Counted from the stretch's first letter, positions 1 through 6,763 are shown. The stretch: 8,521 nt of DNA from Moraxellaceae bacterium (GCA_002402125.1 NVVG01000044.1:15448-23968), one strand, 5' to 3'. Notes: generated by a model from the sequence alone, not told the origin. Translations and numbers: made by a program.

Positions 1-1364
1 AATATCTTCGCAAGCAATAAACGGTTTTTCTCACCACCAGACAGCGCTTTTACCGGGGTGTTGGCTCGATCTGGGGTAAATAAGAAGTCTTGCAAATAAC
101 CGATAACATGTTTGCTTTGGCCATTCACCGTGATGGAATCACTGCCTTCGCCGACGTTGTCGCGTACCGAGCGAGATTCATCCAGTTGATCACGGAGCTG
201 ATCAAAATAGGCGACCTGCAGGTTGGTACCTAATTCAACGCTACCTGATTGTGGTTCCAATTTGCCTAACAATAAGTGCAACAGGGTAGATTTTCCCACA
301 CCGTTGGGGCCAATCAAACCCACCTTGTCGCCGCGTAATATTAGGGTCGAGAGATCCTTTACAATAGGTTTGTTGTCATAGGTAAAGCTGATGTTTTCCG
401 CATCAATGACTTTTTGACCGCTGCGATCGGCTACCTGAGTAACAAAGGTGGCTTTGCCTTGTAAGTTTCGTCGATCTGAGCGTTCTTGGCGCATCGCCTT
501 TAACGCTCTTACGCGACCTTCGTTACGGGTGCGGCGAGCTTTAATGCCCTGTCGTATCCAAACCTCTTCTTGTGATAATTTTTTATCGAAGAGTGCATTT
601 TGTTTGTCTTCCGCTTCCAACTGCTCTTGTTTGCGTCGCAGATAGTTTTGGTAACTACCGGGCCAGTCAGACAGCTTGCCTCGGTCGAGGTCAATAACCC
701 GGTTGGCAAGCTTGTCTAGGAACGATCTATCATGACTGATAAATAACAAACTGCCTTGATAACTGGCAAGAAACTCTTCCAGCCATTGAATAGACTCTAT
801 ATCCAGGTGGTTGGTGGGTTCGTCAAGCAATAACAAGTCGGGTTCTTGTACCAGCGCTTTTGCCAGCAAGGAGCGGCGCTTAACCCCACCGGAAAGCTCT
901 GAAAATTGCATATCACCATCAAGACTCAGTTTGGATAATGTAGCTTCGACCCGTTGCTGAAGCTCCCAGCCATTTTTAGCTTCGAGTTGGCGTTGTACCA
1001 CTTCAAGTCGGTTGAGGTTTTTTTCACTGGGGTCATCGGTGACATCGTGAATAACCTGATTGTATTCGTCCAATAGTGGGGCGATATCCCCCAGCCCTGA
1101 CGCCACAACATGAAATACCGAACCTTCACCGGTGTCCGGAACGTCTTGCTCCAGGCGTGCGATTCTTATACTGCCACTGGACTCAATTATCCCATCGTCC
1201 GCCTTGATTTCCCCCGTAAGCACCTTTAACAGCGTCGATTTTCCTGAGCCGTTACGTCCCACCAGGCATAATCTATCACCTTTTTCGATCGTCAGATGGA
1301 GGCGGTCGAGCAAAACTGGACCACCAAAACTCACGGTGATATCACGTAAACGGAGTAACGACAT
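1..1364 (-). CDS. uup: ABC-F family ATPase Uup (3' end missing)
   Basis: This is a soluble tandem-ABC ATPase of the ABC-F class. Uup family members act on ribosomes and influence transposon excision and branched DNA; that role comes from family knowledge. The reading frame is open without interruption for 454 codons. The first ABC domain shows Walker A GRNGSGKST (residues 36-44), signature LSGGVKRR (157-164), Walker B LLLLDEPTNHLD (177-188) and the switch histidine in ISHDRSF. The charged interdomain linker follows (about 236-300). The second domain shows GPNGVGKST (352-360) and signature LSGGEKNR (441-448) just before the window edge. Full-length Uup is about 630-640 residues, so the second Walker B and the C-terminal coiled coil lie outside. 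The ATG at 1364 has a good ribosome site (AAGGAAG, complement of 1370-1376, 5-base spacer). YheS or EttA are less likely, because the N-terminus and linker fit Uup better. Confidence 0.93.
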   Translation of the reverse strand, partial: MSLLRLRDITVSFGGPVLLDRLHLTIEKGDRLCLVGRNGSGKSTLLKVLTGEIKADDGIIESSGSIRIARLEQDVPDTGEGSVFHVVASGLGDIAPLLDEYNQVIHDVTDDPSEKNLNRLEVVQRQLEAKNGWELQQRVEATLSKLSLDGDMQFSELSGGVKRRSLLAKALVQEPDLLLLDEPTNHLDIESIQWLEEFLASYQGSLLFISHDRSFLDKLANRVIDLDRGKLSDWPGSYQNYLRRKQEQLEAEDKQNALFDKKLSQEEVWIRQGIKARRTRNEGRVRALKAMRQERSDRRNLQGKATFVTQVADRSGQKVIDAENISFTYDNKPIVKDLSTLILRGDKVGLIGPNGVGKSTLLHLLLGKLEPQSGSVELGTNLQVAYFDQLRDQLDESRSVRDNVGEGSDSITVNGQSKHVIGYLQDFLFTPDRANTPVKALSGGEKNRLLLAKI

Positions 1365-1410
1365 GAAAACTTCCTTAAAGCGGGTCAAATCTAAAAATAG
1401 CTAGCGGCGC

Positions 1411-1416
1411 AGTATA
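1411..1416 (-). promoter_or_regulatory. Possible -10 box upstream of uup
   Basis: On the minus strand this reads TATACT, close to the sigma-70 -10 consensus, and lies 46 bases before the uup start codon. The hexamer at the expected -35 position (AAGCAC) is poor. The box is therefore only a candidate promoter allowing uup to be expressed separately from the upstream rhomboid-like gene. No terminator is visible in the 102-base gap between the two genes, so read-through is also possible. Confidence 0.3.
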
Positions 1417-1466
1417 CCTGAATAGAGCTGCAAGTGCTTAAAGTTCATTGCCTGCCGTTGGACGAT

Positions 1467-2939
1467 CTAGGGGGAAGTTAGTTGTAATGTTTCTTGCAAT
1501 GAGCCGGCCATATTGCGGTAACGGTAGGCATCGTCGGTTTGCTCATTGCGTTCTAGCGCCGCCGCAAGAGAATTAAAGGCTTTAACCAACATGATGTCTT
1601 TATCTGCGCTGTTATTCAGGTGTTTGATTACTCTTTTTGCGGTATCGAGTTGGTTGAGGTTGATAAAGGCCAATAGCAACTTGATATCCAGCGAGTAGGG
1701 CAAAGGGACGGCATCGGTTTGAGACCGATAATCACAATAGAGGTCGTGAACGTTCTGTAAGCGAACGTTTTGTAGCATGCCTTGTTCAAATACCTCGAGA
1801 GCCCATCGGTCAATAGCCTTTTGATTGCCCGATAACTTCTCTAGATGATAACACTGTATTTTGATGGTTATATTCTCGGGGTATTCTTGATTGAGTGCAG
1901 AGAACTTCTTCTTTGCGCTATCAAAATTAAATGCAGCCAATTGCTTAAACGCGTCATCAAGCGCTTCGCGATACTGAGTGTCATCATCGGACGACTCTAG
2001 GGATTGAGTGTCTTCGGCGATCATCCAGCGTTTAAAGGTATAAATAACGCCCCCACCCGCGATAACCCCGCCCAAATGAGCGGAAAAGGTGTTGAGCAAT
2101 TCAGGGAGCAGATCAGAATGTAAATCAGAGCGCAAAAATAGCTGTAGAGATTCGATGGCAACCCATATAGGCAATAGGATTAACGCCGGAGCCCTGAAAA
2201 ACCGAAAATAAACCACAACAAAAAGCAAAAAGCGGATGTTGCGCAACCCATACACCACCCCATACATCGCTAACACGCCCGATATCGCTCCGCCAGCACC
2301 GACTAACGGCGCCGCGATGCTGGAGCTCAATAGAGTAAAGGTAAAACCCGCCAATAAACCACACAACACATAGGTAATTAAGAAGAAAAATGACCCAATT
2401 GCAGCCTCTACCGCTAAGCCAGCGATGGCTAAAAAAACCATGTTGCCAATCAGCTGGCTCCAATCGCTATGCAGAAAGGGTGCGGTGAAATAGGTGATAG
2501 GTCGTTCTTCGGAGGGCGAGAGGCCGAATTGAATAAAGCTAAGTTTGCGAGCTTGTTGTTCTATTTTTTGATGTTGGGTTAACCAGCGAGTGTAATCATC
2601 GGCCCCCCAAAACGCTTGGTCGGTTTGGTTGAGGATGTAAATAAAGCCAAGATCTGTGGCCATATTGTGATAAATACCCTCTCTATCCCCAGCGTCCCAG
2701 CGTTTTTCAGTGTGGCTGGCAAATTCAGCCTGTTCGGATTGGTATAAATAACTAAGATAAATAGGGTATTCCAGGGCGGGCAGGTCACTGGTTTTGTAAT
2801 ATTGGACGATGTTTTCCAGCTTTTCGCTGTCTTGCGACTGCCATAAAGAGAATATCAGTAGATTTGCCAAAATAAGCAGTGCCGTCACTATTGGGGCGTG
2901 CTGCCAATCGAAGTTTTTCTCAGCCGGAATAATGATCAT
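1467..2939 (-). CDS. Rhomboid-family membrane protein with TPR-like tail, catalytic serine absent
   Basis: This is a 490-residue membrane protein. A transmembrane segment (about 17-33) is followed by a long soluble loop (about 34-148). The rhomboid core spans about 150-305, and a soluble tail (about 320-485) is made of TPR-like helices. Rhomboids cleave transmembrane substrates with a Ser-His dyad. Here the TM4 motif that is normally GxSG reads GAGG (214-217), so the nucleophile position is Gly216 (codon GGC). The TM2 motif reads HSDWSQLIGN (157-166), so the residue matching E. coli GlpG His150 is Gln162, while the Asn154 match (Asn166) is kept. The TM6 histidine is kept (AHLGG, His288). The protein is therefore probably proteolytically inactive, acting by binding; that is inference. 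The start at 2939 has an AAGAG site 6 bases upstream. It lies 102 bases before uup on the same strand and is divergent from ihfB. Confidence 0.85.
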   Translation of the reverse strand: MIIIPAEKNFDWQHAPIVTALLILANLLIFSLWQSQDSEKLENIVQYYKTSDLPALEYPIYLSYLYQSEQAEFASHTEKRWDAGDREGIYHNMATDLGFIYILNQTDQAFWGADDYTRWLTQHQKIEQQARKLSFIQFGLSPSEERPITYFTAPFLHSDWSQLIGNMVFLAIAGLAVEAAIGSFFFLITYVLCGLLAGFTFTLLSSSIAAPLVGAGGAISGVLAMYGVVYGLRNIRFLLFVVVYFRFFRAPALILLPIWVAIESLQLFLRSDLHSDLLPELLNTFSAHLGGVIAGGGVIYTFKRWMIAEDTQSLESSDDDTQYREALDDAFKQLAAFNFDSAKKKFSALNQEYPENITIKIQCYHLEKLSGNQKAIDRWALEVFEQGMLQNVRLQNVHDLYCDYRSQTDAVPLPYSLDIKLLLAFINLNQLDTAKRVIKHLNNSADKDIMLVKAFNSLAAALERNEQTDDAYRYRNMAGSLQETLQLTSP

Positions 2940-3133
2940 TGTTATGCTCTTTTATGAGGAAAACATAAATAAAAACACAAGGTTAGGGTCGTTTTTAGAT
3001 GCTTTTGTTATAAATATGAAACAATTGCACTATATTACATCTTTTTGGCCGGATAGTTTGCTATATTTGAAACTTAGGTTATTGTAATAAATACAAGGTT
3101 CTCAATTGGTTAAGCACGAAAGAGGGTTGAGTT
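2940..3133. promoter_or_regulatory. Divergent intergenic region between the rhomboid-like gene and ihfB
   Basis: This 194-base AT-rich stretch must contain the promoters of both outward-facing genes. The best candidate I see for ihfB is TTGAAA (3067-3072) with a 17-base spacer to AATACA (3090-3095), which matches only 3 of 6 at the -10. I could not settle on a promoter for the rhomboid-like gene. The ihfB ribosome site AGAGGG (3121-3126) closes the region. No gene or RNA is recognisable. In many gammaproteobacteria rpsA lies directly upstream of ihfB, but it is not here. Confidence 0.4.
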
Positions 3134-3436
3134 TTGACTAAATCAGAGTTGATTGAGCGTGTTTCGATAAGGCAACAACAGCTTTCTCAGAAAGACGTAG
3201 AATTAGCAATAAAAACAATGATCGAAGAAATGTCGCAGACATTAGCTACTGGCGGAAGAATAGAAATCCGTGGATTTGGCAGTTTCTCTTTGCATTATCG
3301 TTCTCCTAGAGTCGGCCGTAACCCTAAAACAGGGCAATCTGTAGACTTAACGGGCAAATATGTACCGCACTTTAAGCCAGGCAAAGAGCTTAGAGAGCGT
3401 GTTAATGATTCGCCTATGCCTCCAATGGCAAATTAG
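3134..3436 (+). CDS. ihfB: Integration host factor subunit beta
   Basis: This is the beta subunit of the IHF heterodimer (partner IHF-alpha, not in the window). IHF binds specific sites in the DNA minor groove and bends DNA sharply, organising the nucleoid and assisting transcription, recombination and replication. The 100-residue protein follows the family pattern: N-terminus [10 protein letters not shown], the core [15 protein letters not shown] (42-56) with Glu44 and Arg46, the beta-arm GRNPKTG (61-67) carrying intercalating Pro64, and the C-terminal [16 protein letters not shown] (75-90). It is about six residues longer than E. coli IHF-beta, through a short Pro/Met-rich end. The start codon is TTG: the conserved N-terminus begins exactly there, no ATG is available, and AGAGGG stands 7 bases upstream. 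A rare start may limit expression. It heads the lapA-lapB-pyrF block but is followed by its own terminator. Confidence 0.96.
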   Translation: MTKSELIERVSIRQQQLSQKDVELAIKTMIEEMSQTLATGGRIEIRGFGSFSLHYRSPRVGRNPKTGQSVDLTGKYVPHFKPGKELRERVNDSPMPPMAN

Positions 3437-3440
3437 AAAA

Positions 3441-3469
3441 ACCCAATTATTGCAGGAGCCAGATTGGGT
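3441..3469. other. Small hairpin just downstream of ihfB
   Basis: ACCCAAT (3441-3447) pairs with ATTGGGT (3463-3469) across a 15-base loop. On the plus strand there is no following T run. On the minus strand the stem is followed by TTTTTC, so it resembles a weak terminator for transcription entering from the lapA side. No function is established. Confidence 0.3.
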
Positions 3470-3565
3470 GAGAGAAGGGCATAGAGAAAGACATAGCTAG
3501 CTCAAGTTGTTTTGTTTGAATGACGTAATACTTGAATTGAAAGTTAATAAAATGGCATGATGACG

Positions 3566-3600
3566 AAGCGGTAATGTTACATAGGCATACCGCTTTTTTT
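3566..3600 (+). terminator. Intrinsic terminator after ihfB
   Basis: AAGCGGTA (3566-3573) pairs perfectly with TACCGCTT (3588-3595), giving an 8-base stem with a 14-base loop and an unbroken T run (3594-3600). It is a textbook rho-independent terminator 130 bases after the ihfB stop. It implies that lapA-lapB have their own promoter, or depend on partial read-through. The remaining 3601-3699 is AT-rich, with a tandem AGTTTGATA duplication near 3661-3680. Confidence 0.85.
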
Positions 3601-3714
3601 ATGCGTGCAATTTGATGATTTGAATCCTTCTTTGAAACTATGTCTAGAGGGTTTTAGCTAAGTTTGATAAGTTTGATAAGTTCACTGTATAAGTAATAAA
3701 TGTGGAAGAGTGGT

Positions 3715-4023
3715 ATGGGAAAACTTAAGTTTTTTGGAATAATGGCGGCGGTGATATTATTTGGGGGCGCCGGTGCAACGTTTGTAAAATCGAATGACAG
3801 CACCCTCGTAGCAATTGATATGTTATTTGCAGGCCCCTATGCATTCCCGCTGGGTCAGCTAATTCTGTTGAGTTTTTTTATCGGCCTAGTTATCGGGGCT
3901 CTGTTATGTGTTGCTTATGTATTTATTCAATCCCTAGAACTACGTAAAGCGGTGAAGAATGCCGAGAACTATAAGAAACAATTAGACCAGCTCAGAAGCC
4001 AAACCCTTAAAGATGCACCCTAA
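3715..4023 (+). CDS. lapA: LapA, LPS assembly inner-membrane protein (DUF1049)
   Basis: This is a small inner-membrane protein that works next to LapB in controlling lipopolysaccharide synthesis and assembly. From the chosen start it has 102 residues, the same length as E. coli LapA. It has two hydrophobic segments (about 4-22 and 46-70) separated by a short polar loop, then a basic, coiled-coil-prone cytoplasmic tail (about 72-97, rich in Lys, Glu and Leu). I prefer the ATG at 3715 because GGAAGAG (3704-3710) stands just before it. An in-frame ATG at 3700 would add five residues but lacks a ribosome site. The stop codon at 4021-4023 abuts the lapB start, so the two are surely co-translated. 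The family is weakly conserved in sequence, so the name rests on topology, size and neighbour. Confidence 0.85.
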   Translation: MGKLKFFGIMAAVILFGGAGATFVKSNDSTLVAIDMLFAGPYAFPLGQLILLSFFIGLVIGALLCVAYVFIQSLELRKAVKNAENYKKQLDQLRSQTLKDAP

Positions 4024-5199
4024 ATGAAAGAACTCTTAATAGCCACGTTGCTTTTTTTGGCCATTGTCATTGGTTGGTTTCTCGGCAAAGCCGAAAGAAA
4101 GAAAAAACCAACACATTTTGGTGCAGACCCTATAACGCGGGAGTATTTTCTGGGTCTTAACTTGCTGTTAGATGACAAGCAAGATGAGGCGATGGAAGTC
4201 TTTATGCGTACCCTTGAGGTCAATTCCGACACGGTTGATACCTATCTTGTGATGGGTGGGTTGTTTCGGCGCCGTGGCGAAGTGGATAGGGCAATTCGTA
4301 TTCATCAAGACCTGTTGGCTAGACCCAGTATTTCGAAGATGCAACAGGCGACAGTACGTTATGAGCTTGCCAGAGACTATTTAAAGGCGGGGCTGCTGGA
4401 TCGGTCTGAACGTATTCTTAAAGAATTGGTATTGGAAGATAGCCAGTACCTAAAACGTAGCCTTGAACTGTTGTTATCAATTTATGAAAAAGAAAAATCC
4501 TGGGGCAAAGCCGTCACCACGGGAACTCAATTGATCGGCAAGGGCCAATCCTCGATAGCGAACCGGTTAGCACATTATCACTGTGAAATGGTCGAACAAT
4601 CAATCAGCGGCGGCGATGTGGTTGATGCCCGCAAGCACTTGAAGAAAGCCTTACAAATGGATAAAAACTGCGTACGAGCCAGTTTATTGCAAGGGCAGTT
4701 AGAGTTTGACGCCGGGAAGTACAAAGATGCCATTCGATCGCTACGTAATATTCGCCATCAAGATGATGACTTTTCCCCAGAGGCGTTACCGCTGCTCGAT
4801 CAAAGCTATCAAGCCCTAGGCCAAGAAAAAGAATATATAAAATACCTGTTTACCCTGTTAGAGCGGCATCCCGCTATTTCAATTGTGATTGCCCTGTCAG
4901 ATAAACTACGCGCGATAGAAGGTGATGTGGAAGGTGCTTACGTCTTATCCGAATATCTCAAACAGCGCCCGTCGGTCAGAGGCCTGCATCGTTTAATTGA
5001 CTTTCACATCGCCAATACCGAAGGACCGGCAAAAGAAAATTTGGCGCTGCTGCAAGCATTTACGCAACAAATGATTCACAATAAGCCTATCTATCAATGT
5101 AACGCCTGTGGCTTTGATGGCAAGTCACTGCATTGGCATTGTCCCACCTGCCTGGAGTGGGGCACCGTTAAGCCAATTCATGGTGTAGAAGGCGAATAA
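4024..5199 (+). CDS. lapB: LapB, LPS assembly TPR protein and FtsH adaptor
   Basis: LapB (YciM) is an inner-membrane-anchored protein that presents LpxC, the committed enzyme of lipid A synthesis, to the protease FtsH, and so balances LPS against phospholipid. These roles are known from E. coli. The 391-residue product matches the usual length of about 389. Residues 3-19 form the membrane anchor. A TPR superhelix fills about 40-345, including the conserved FRRRGEVDRAIRIHQ block. The C-terminus carries a rubredoxin-like metal site with two CxxC pairs (Cys359/362 and Cys373/376, in CNACGF and HCPTC), essential in the family. The ATG directly follows the lapA stop with no spacer and only a weak internal ribosome site, so translation is probably coupled. 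The downstream junction with pyrF is interrupted by a palindromic repeat. Confidence 0.95.
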   Translation: MKELLIATLLFLAIVIGWFLGKAERKKKPTHFGADPITREYFLGLNLLLDDKQDEAMEVFMRTLEVNSDTVDTYLVMGGLFRRRGEVDRAIRIHQDLLARPSISKMQQATVRYELARDYLKAGLLDRSERILKELVLEDSQYLKRSLELLLSIYEKEKSWGKAVTTGTQLIGKGQSSIANRLAHYHCEMVEQSISGGDVVDARKHLKKALQMDKNCVRASLLQGQLEFDAGKYKDAIRSLRNIRHQDDDFSPEALPLLDQSYQALGQEKEYIKYLFTLLERHPAISIVIALSDKLRAIEGDVEGAYVLSEYLKQRPSVRGLHRLIDFHIANTEGPAKENLALLQAFTQQMIHNKPIYQCNACGFDGKSLHWHCPTCLEWGTVKPIHGVEGE

Positions 5200-5202
5200 C
5201 CT

Positions 5203-5348
5203 ATAGGGCACCTCTAAAAATTGCCTTTTTCCGCGATAGCTGCGTCAGCTCCGTGCTCGGATCCTCATGTATCTCATATACACTGCGGTCCTGTGCGCGG
5301 TGCTTCCTTGCTCTCACGAAAAAATGCTAATTTTTAGAGGTGCCCTAT
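5203..5348. repeat. MITE-like palindromic element between lapB and pyrF
   Basis: The outer 20 bases (5203-5222) are perfectly complementary to 5329-5348. Pairing continues imperfectly inward on both sides (runs of T against A, matched GC-rich blocks around 5231-5260 and 5283-5318) to a central TGTAT/ATACA (5268-5272 with 5278-5282). The whole 146 bases thus form one long imperfect hairpin centred near 5275. Each terminal GGGCACC is bordered by TA, consistent with a TA target-site duplication as made by IS630/Tc1-type transposases. It has no credible gene of its own. It starts 3 bases after the lapB stop and ends 23 bases before the pyrF ATG. From memory, similar sequences recur in other gammaproteobacterial genomes, which I could not check. 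Confidence 0.8.
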
Positions 5349-5371
5349 CACTAACTTATGGTGTGGTAAAT

Positions 5372-6091
5372 ATGACTCAACCCTCAAACAATGAATCTAG
5401 CGTTAGTTCCCCCATTATTGTTGCCCTGGATTACCCCTATTTAAACAACGCCCTGGAACTTGTTGACCAGTTAGACCCAACCAGCTGCCGCCTAAAAGTG
5501 GGCAAAGAATTGTTTACCCGTGAAGGACCAAAAGTATTAAAGGCCTTGCATGAAAGGAAGTTTGAGGTGTTTTTGGATCTTAAATACCACGATATTCCAA
5601 ACACCGTAGCAAAAGCCTGCAGCGTCGCCGCCGACATGGGAGTATGGATGATGAACGTGCACGCATCGGGCGGCACACGCATGATGGAAGCAGCAAAGAC
5701 CGCAATAGAACAATCGGGAAGCGGATCGTTATTAATCGCAGTGACCGTACTGACCAGCATGGATACTGCCGATCTAGAAGCTATTGGTATTACCATCGGA
5801 CCACAAGAGCAAGTATCTCGCTTAGCCCGGTTAGCAAAAACATGCGGACTGGACGGTGTCGTGTGTTCCGCACAAGAAGCCGAGATGCTAAAGATACAAT
5901 TAGGTAACGACTTTGCATTAATAACCCCCGGCATTCGCCCAGAAGGCACCGATGCCGGAGACCAGCGACGAGTGATGACACCACCCCAAGCACAAGCAGC
6001 AGGCGTGGATTATATGGTTATTGGACGCCCAATCACCCAAGCAGACCGCCCCCAAAACGCCCTAGATGACATAATTGCATCCTTACGATAA
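5372..6091 (+). CDS. pyrF: Orotidine 5'-phosphate decarboxylase
   Basis: This cytosolic enzyme decarboxylates OMP to UMP, the last step of de novo pyrimidine synthesis. The 239-residue protein has the family's normal length. Visible landmarks are the N-terminal IIVALD strand (Asp20), the catalytic LKVGKELF (Lys44), the active-site [11 protein letters not shown] (Asp69, Lys71, Asp74), NVHASGG (95-101), the TPGIRP loop and the phosphate-binding IGRPIT near the C-terminus. The frame is open upstream to an ATG at 5267, but those 35 codons lie inside the palindromic repeat. The ATG at 5372 gives the expected N-terminus, with GTG at 5363 as an alternative. The stretch before 5372 has no good Shine-Dalgarno sequence, perhaps because the insertion displaced the original leader. 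Following lapB is the normal place for pyrF in this lineage. Confidence 0.96.
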   Translation: MTQPSNNESSVSSPIIVALDYPYLNNALELVDQLDPTSCRLKVGKELFTREGPKVLKALHERKFEVFLDLKYHDIPNTVAKACSVAADMGVWMMNVHASGGTRMMEAAKTAIEQSGSGSLLIAVTVLTSMDTADLEAIGITIGPQEQVSRLARLAKTCGLDGVVCSAQEAEMLKIQLGNDFALITPGIRPEGTDAGDQRRVMTPPQAQAAGVDYMVIGRPITQADRPQNALDDIIASLR

Positions 6092-6283
6092 TCACAACTA
6101 GAGTACCCCAGCTCCCGCTCCTCACACACTATGCATTCCCACGCTCCCGCTTGGAAATGCATACCAAACCAAGATAAAAAACAAAACCCCCAATTTCCTT
6201 ACCTTACAAAAGTCTCCTTATCGTGTGTAAAGCACATTGACAATAAGTCAAAAACCAACAAACCAAACTAAAAGAGATCAAAC
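6092..6283. other. Intergenic region between pyrF and the comEA-like gene
   Basis: These 192 bases hold no gene I can support. They contain a degenerate palindromic repeat (6130-6163, listed separately), a short direct repeat GCTCCCGCT (6111-6119 and 6143-6151), and A-rich sequence leading to an AAGAGA ribosome site (6272-6277) for the next gene. TTGACA at 6237-6242 matches a -35 box, but no -10 box follows at the right distance. No T-rich intrinsic terminator for pyrF is visible. Confidence 0.5.
6130..6163. repeat. REP-like imperfect palindrome
   Basis: TATGCATTCC (6130-6139) is complementary to the right arm at 6153-6163 except for one extra A. The interior reads like the CCCACGCTCC...GCGTGGG repeats scattered in many bacterial genomes, although here the inner arm is degraded. 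That resemblance is from memory. It could serve as a weak mRNA-end hairpin for pyrF. Confidence 0.5.
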
Positions 6284-6583
6284 ATGTCATACATAAAGAT
6301 AGCAATAACCACTTTATTCCTAATACTCGGCACCATTGCGAGCACAGCCCCCGCATTAGCAGCAGGAAATGAACCATCAGCGCCGCAAGTGGTCAATGTA
6401 AATACAGCAAATGCCGAAACGTTAGCAGCATCACTCAAGGGTATTGGCTTAAAAAAGGCCCAAGCAATAGTTGCCCACAGAGAACAGTACGGCGATTTTA
6501 AAACCGCCGCTGAATTGACGGACGTAAAAGGCATTGGAACAGGCACTATTGCCATGAACCAAGCCGCTATCGTGTTAAAATAA
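6284..6583 (+). CDS. ComEA-family secreted helix-hairpin-helix protein
   Basis: This is a 99-residue periplasmic protein. Residues 1-26 form a clear signal peptide (Lys5, hydrophobic run 6-20, ending in APALA before Ala27). The rest, from VVNVNTANAETLA (about 36-48) to the end, is a tandem helix-hairpin-helix domain with GIGLKKAQAIVAHREQYG and DVKGIGTGT. In the ComEA family this domain binds double-stranded DNA non-specifically during uptake for natural transformation. Short ComEA-like proteins of this size are common next to pyrF in marine gammaproteobacteria and need not imply competence. AAGAGA lies 6 bases before the ATG. It could instead have a structural or nuclease-inhibiting role. The family call is firm and the function is inferred. 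Confidence 0.88.
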   Translation: MSYIKIAITTLFLILGTIASTAPALAAGNEPSAPQVVNVNTANAETLAASLKGIGLKKAQAIVAHREQYGDFKTAAELTDVKGIGTGTIAMNQAAIVLK

Positions 6584-6639
6584 ATCGTATTACACAAAGA
6601 ACAATGCAATAAACCAGGTAGTGGATAGCCAGTAACAGA

Positions 6640-6682
6640 AAACCAATGTCGTTGTTCGTTTTTTGCACAGCGACATTGGTTT
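6640..6682. terminator. Strong hairpin downstream of the comEA-like gene
   Basis: AAACCAATGTCG (6640-6651) pairs perfectly with 6671-6682. Four more pairs, including one G-T, extend the stem to about 16 bases with an 11-base T-rich loop. The right arm ends in TTT but is followed by GTCC, so the classic T run is short. It could terminate the comEA-like transcript 57 bases after its stop, or protect a 3' end. On the minus strand the stem is followed by TTTTCTGTT. The flanks (6584-6639 and 6683-6763) show no gene. Confidence 0.5.
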
Positions 6683-6763
6683 GTCCAAATGATAAAAGCT
6701 CAATAGTAGGAATTTATAACATTCTGTTCCATTTTTCGGGTCGCAACGCGCGATTGTTAACGG

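Noticed and set aside
2125..2463. A 112-codon alternative minus-strand frame inside the rhomboid-like gene
   Set aside because: It overlaps the conserved membrane core in another frame; its Trp/Cys-rich translation looks like frame-shadow of hydrophobic codons.
2809..3087. A plus-strand open frame spanning the rhomboid-like gene start and the intergenic region
   Set aside because: It is antisense to the start of a supported gene, has no family features, and its end is AT-rich promoter DNA.
5267..5371. N-terminal extension of pyrF to ATG 5267
   Set aside because: The 35 extra codons lie mainly inside the palindromic repeat, and the family's normal N-terminus begins near 5372.
5437..5949. A 170-codon open frame on the minus strand inside pyrF
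   Set aside because: It lies wholly antisense to a well-conserved enzyme, has no ribosome site and no recognisable family; it is a shadow of pyrF codon structure.
6237..6242. TTGACA as a -35 box for the comEA-like gene
   Set aside because: No sequence resembling TATAAT lies 15-19 bases downstream, so it was not called a promoter.
6268..6609. Minus-strand open frame overlapping the comEA-like gene
   Set aside because: It is antisense to a gene with clear signal peptide and HhH motifs and shows no domain of its own.
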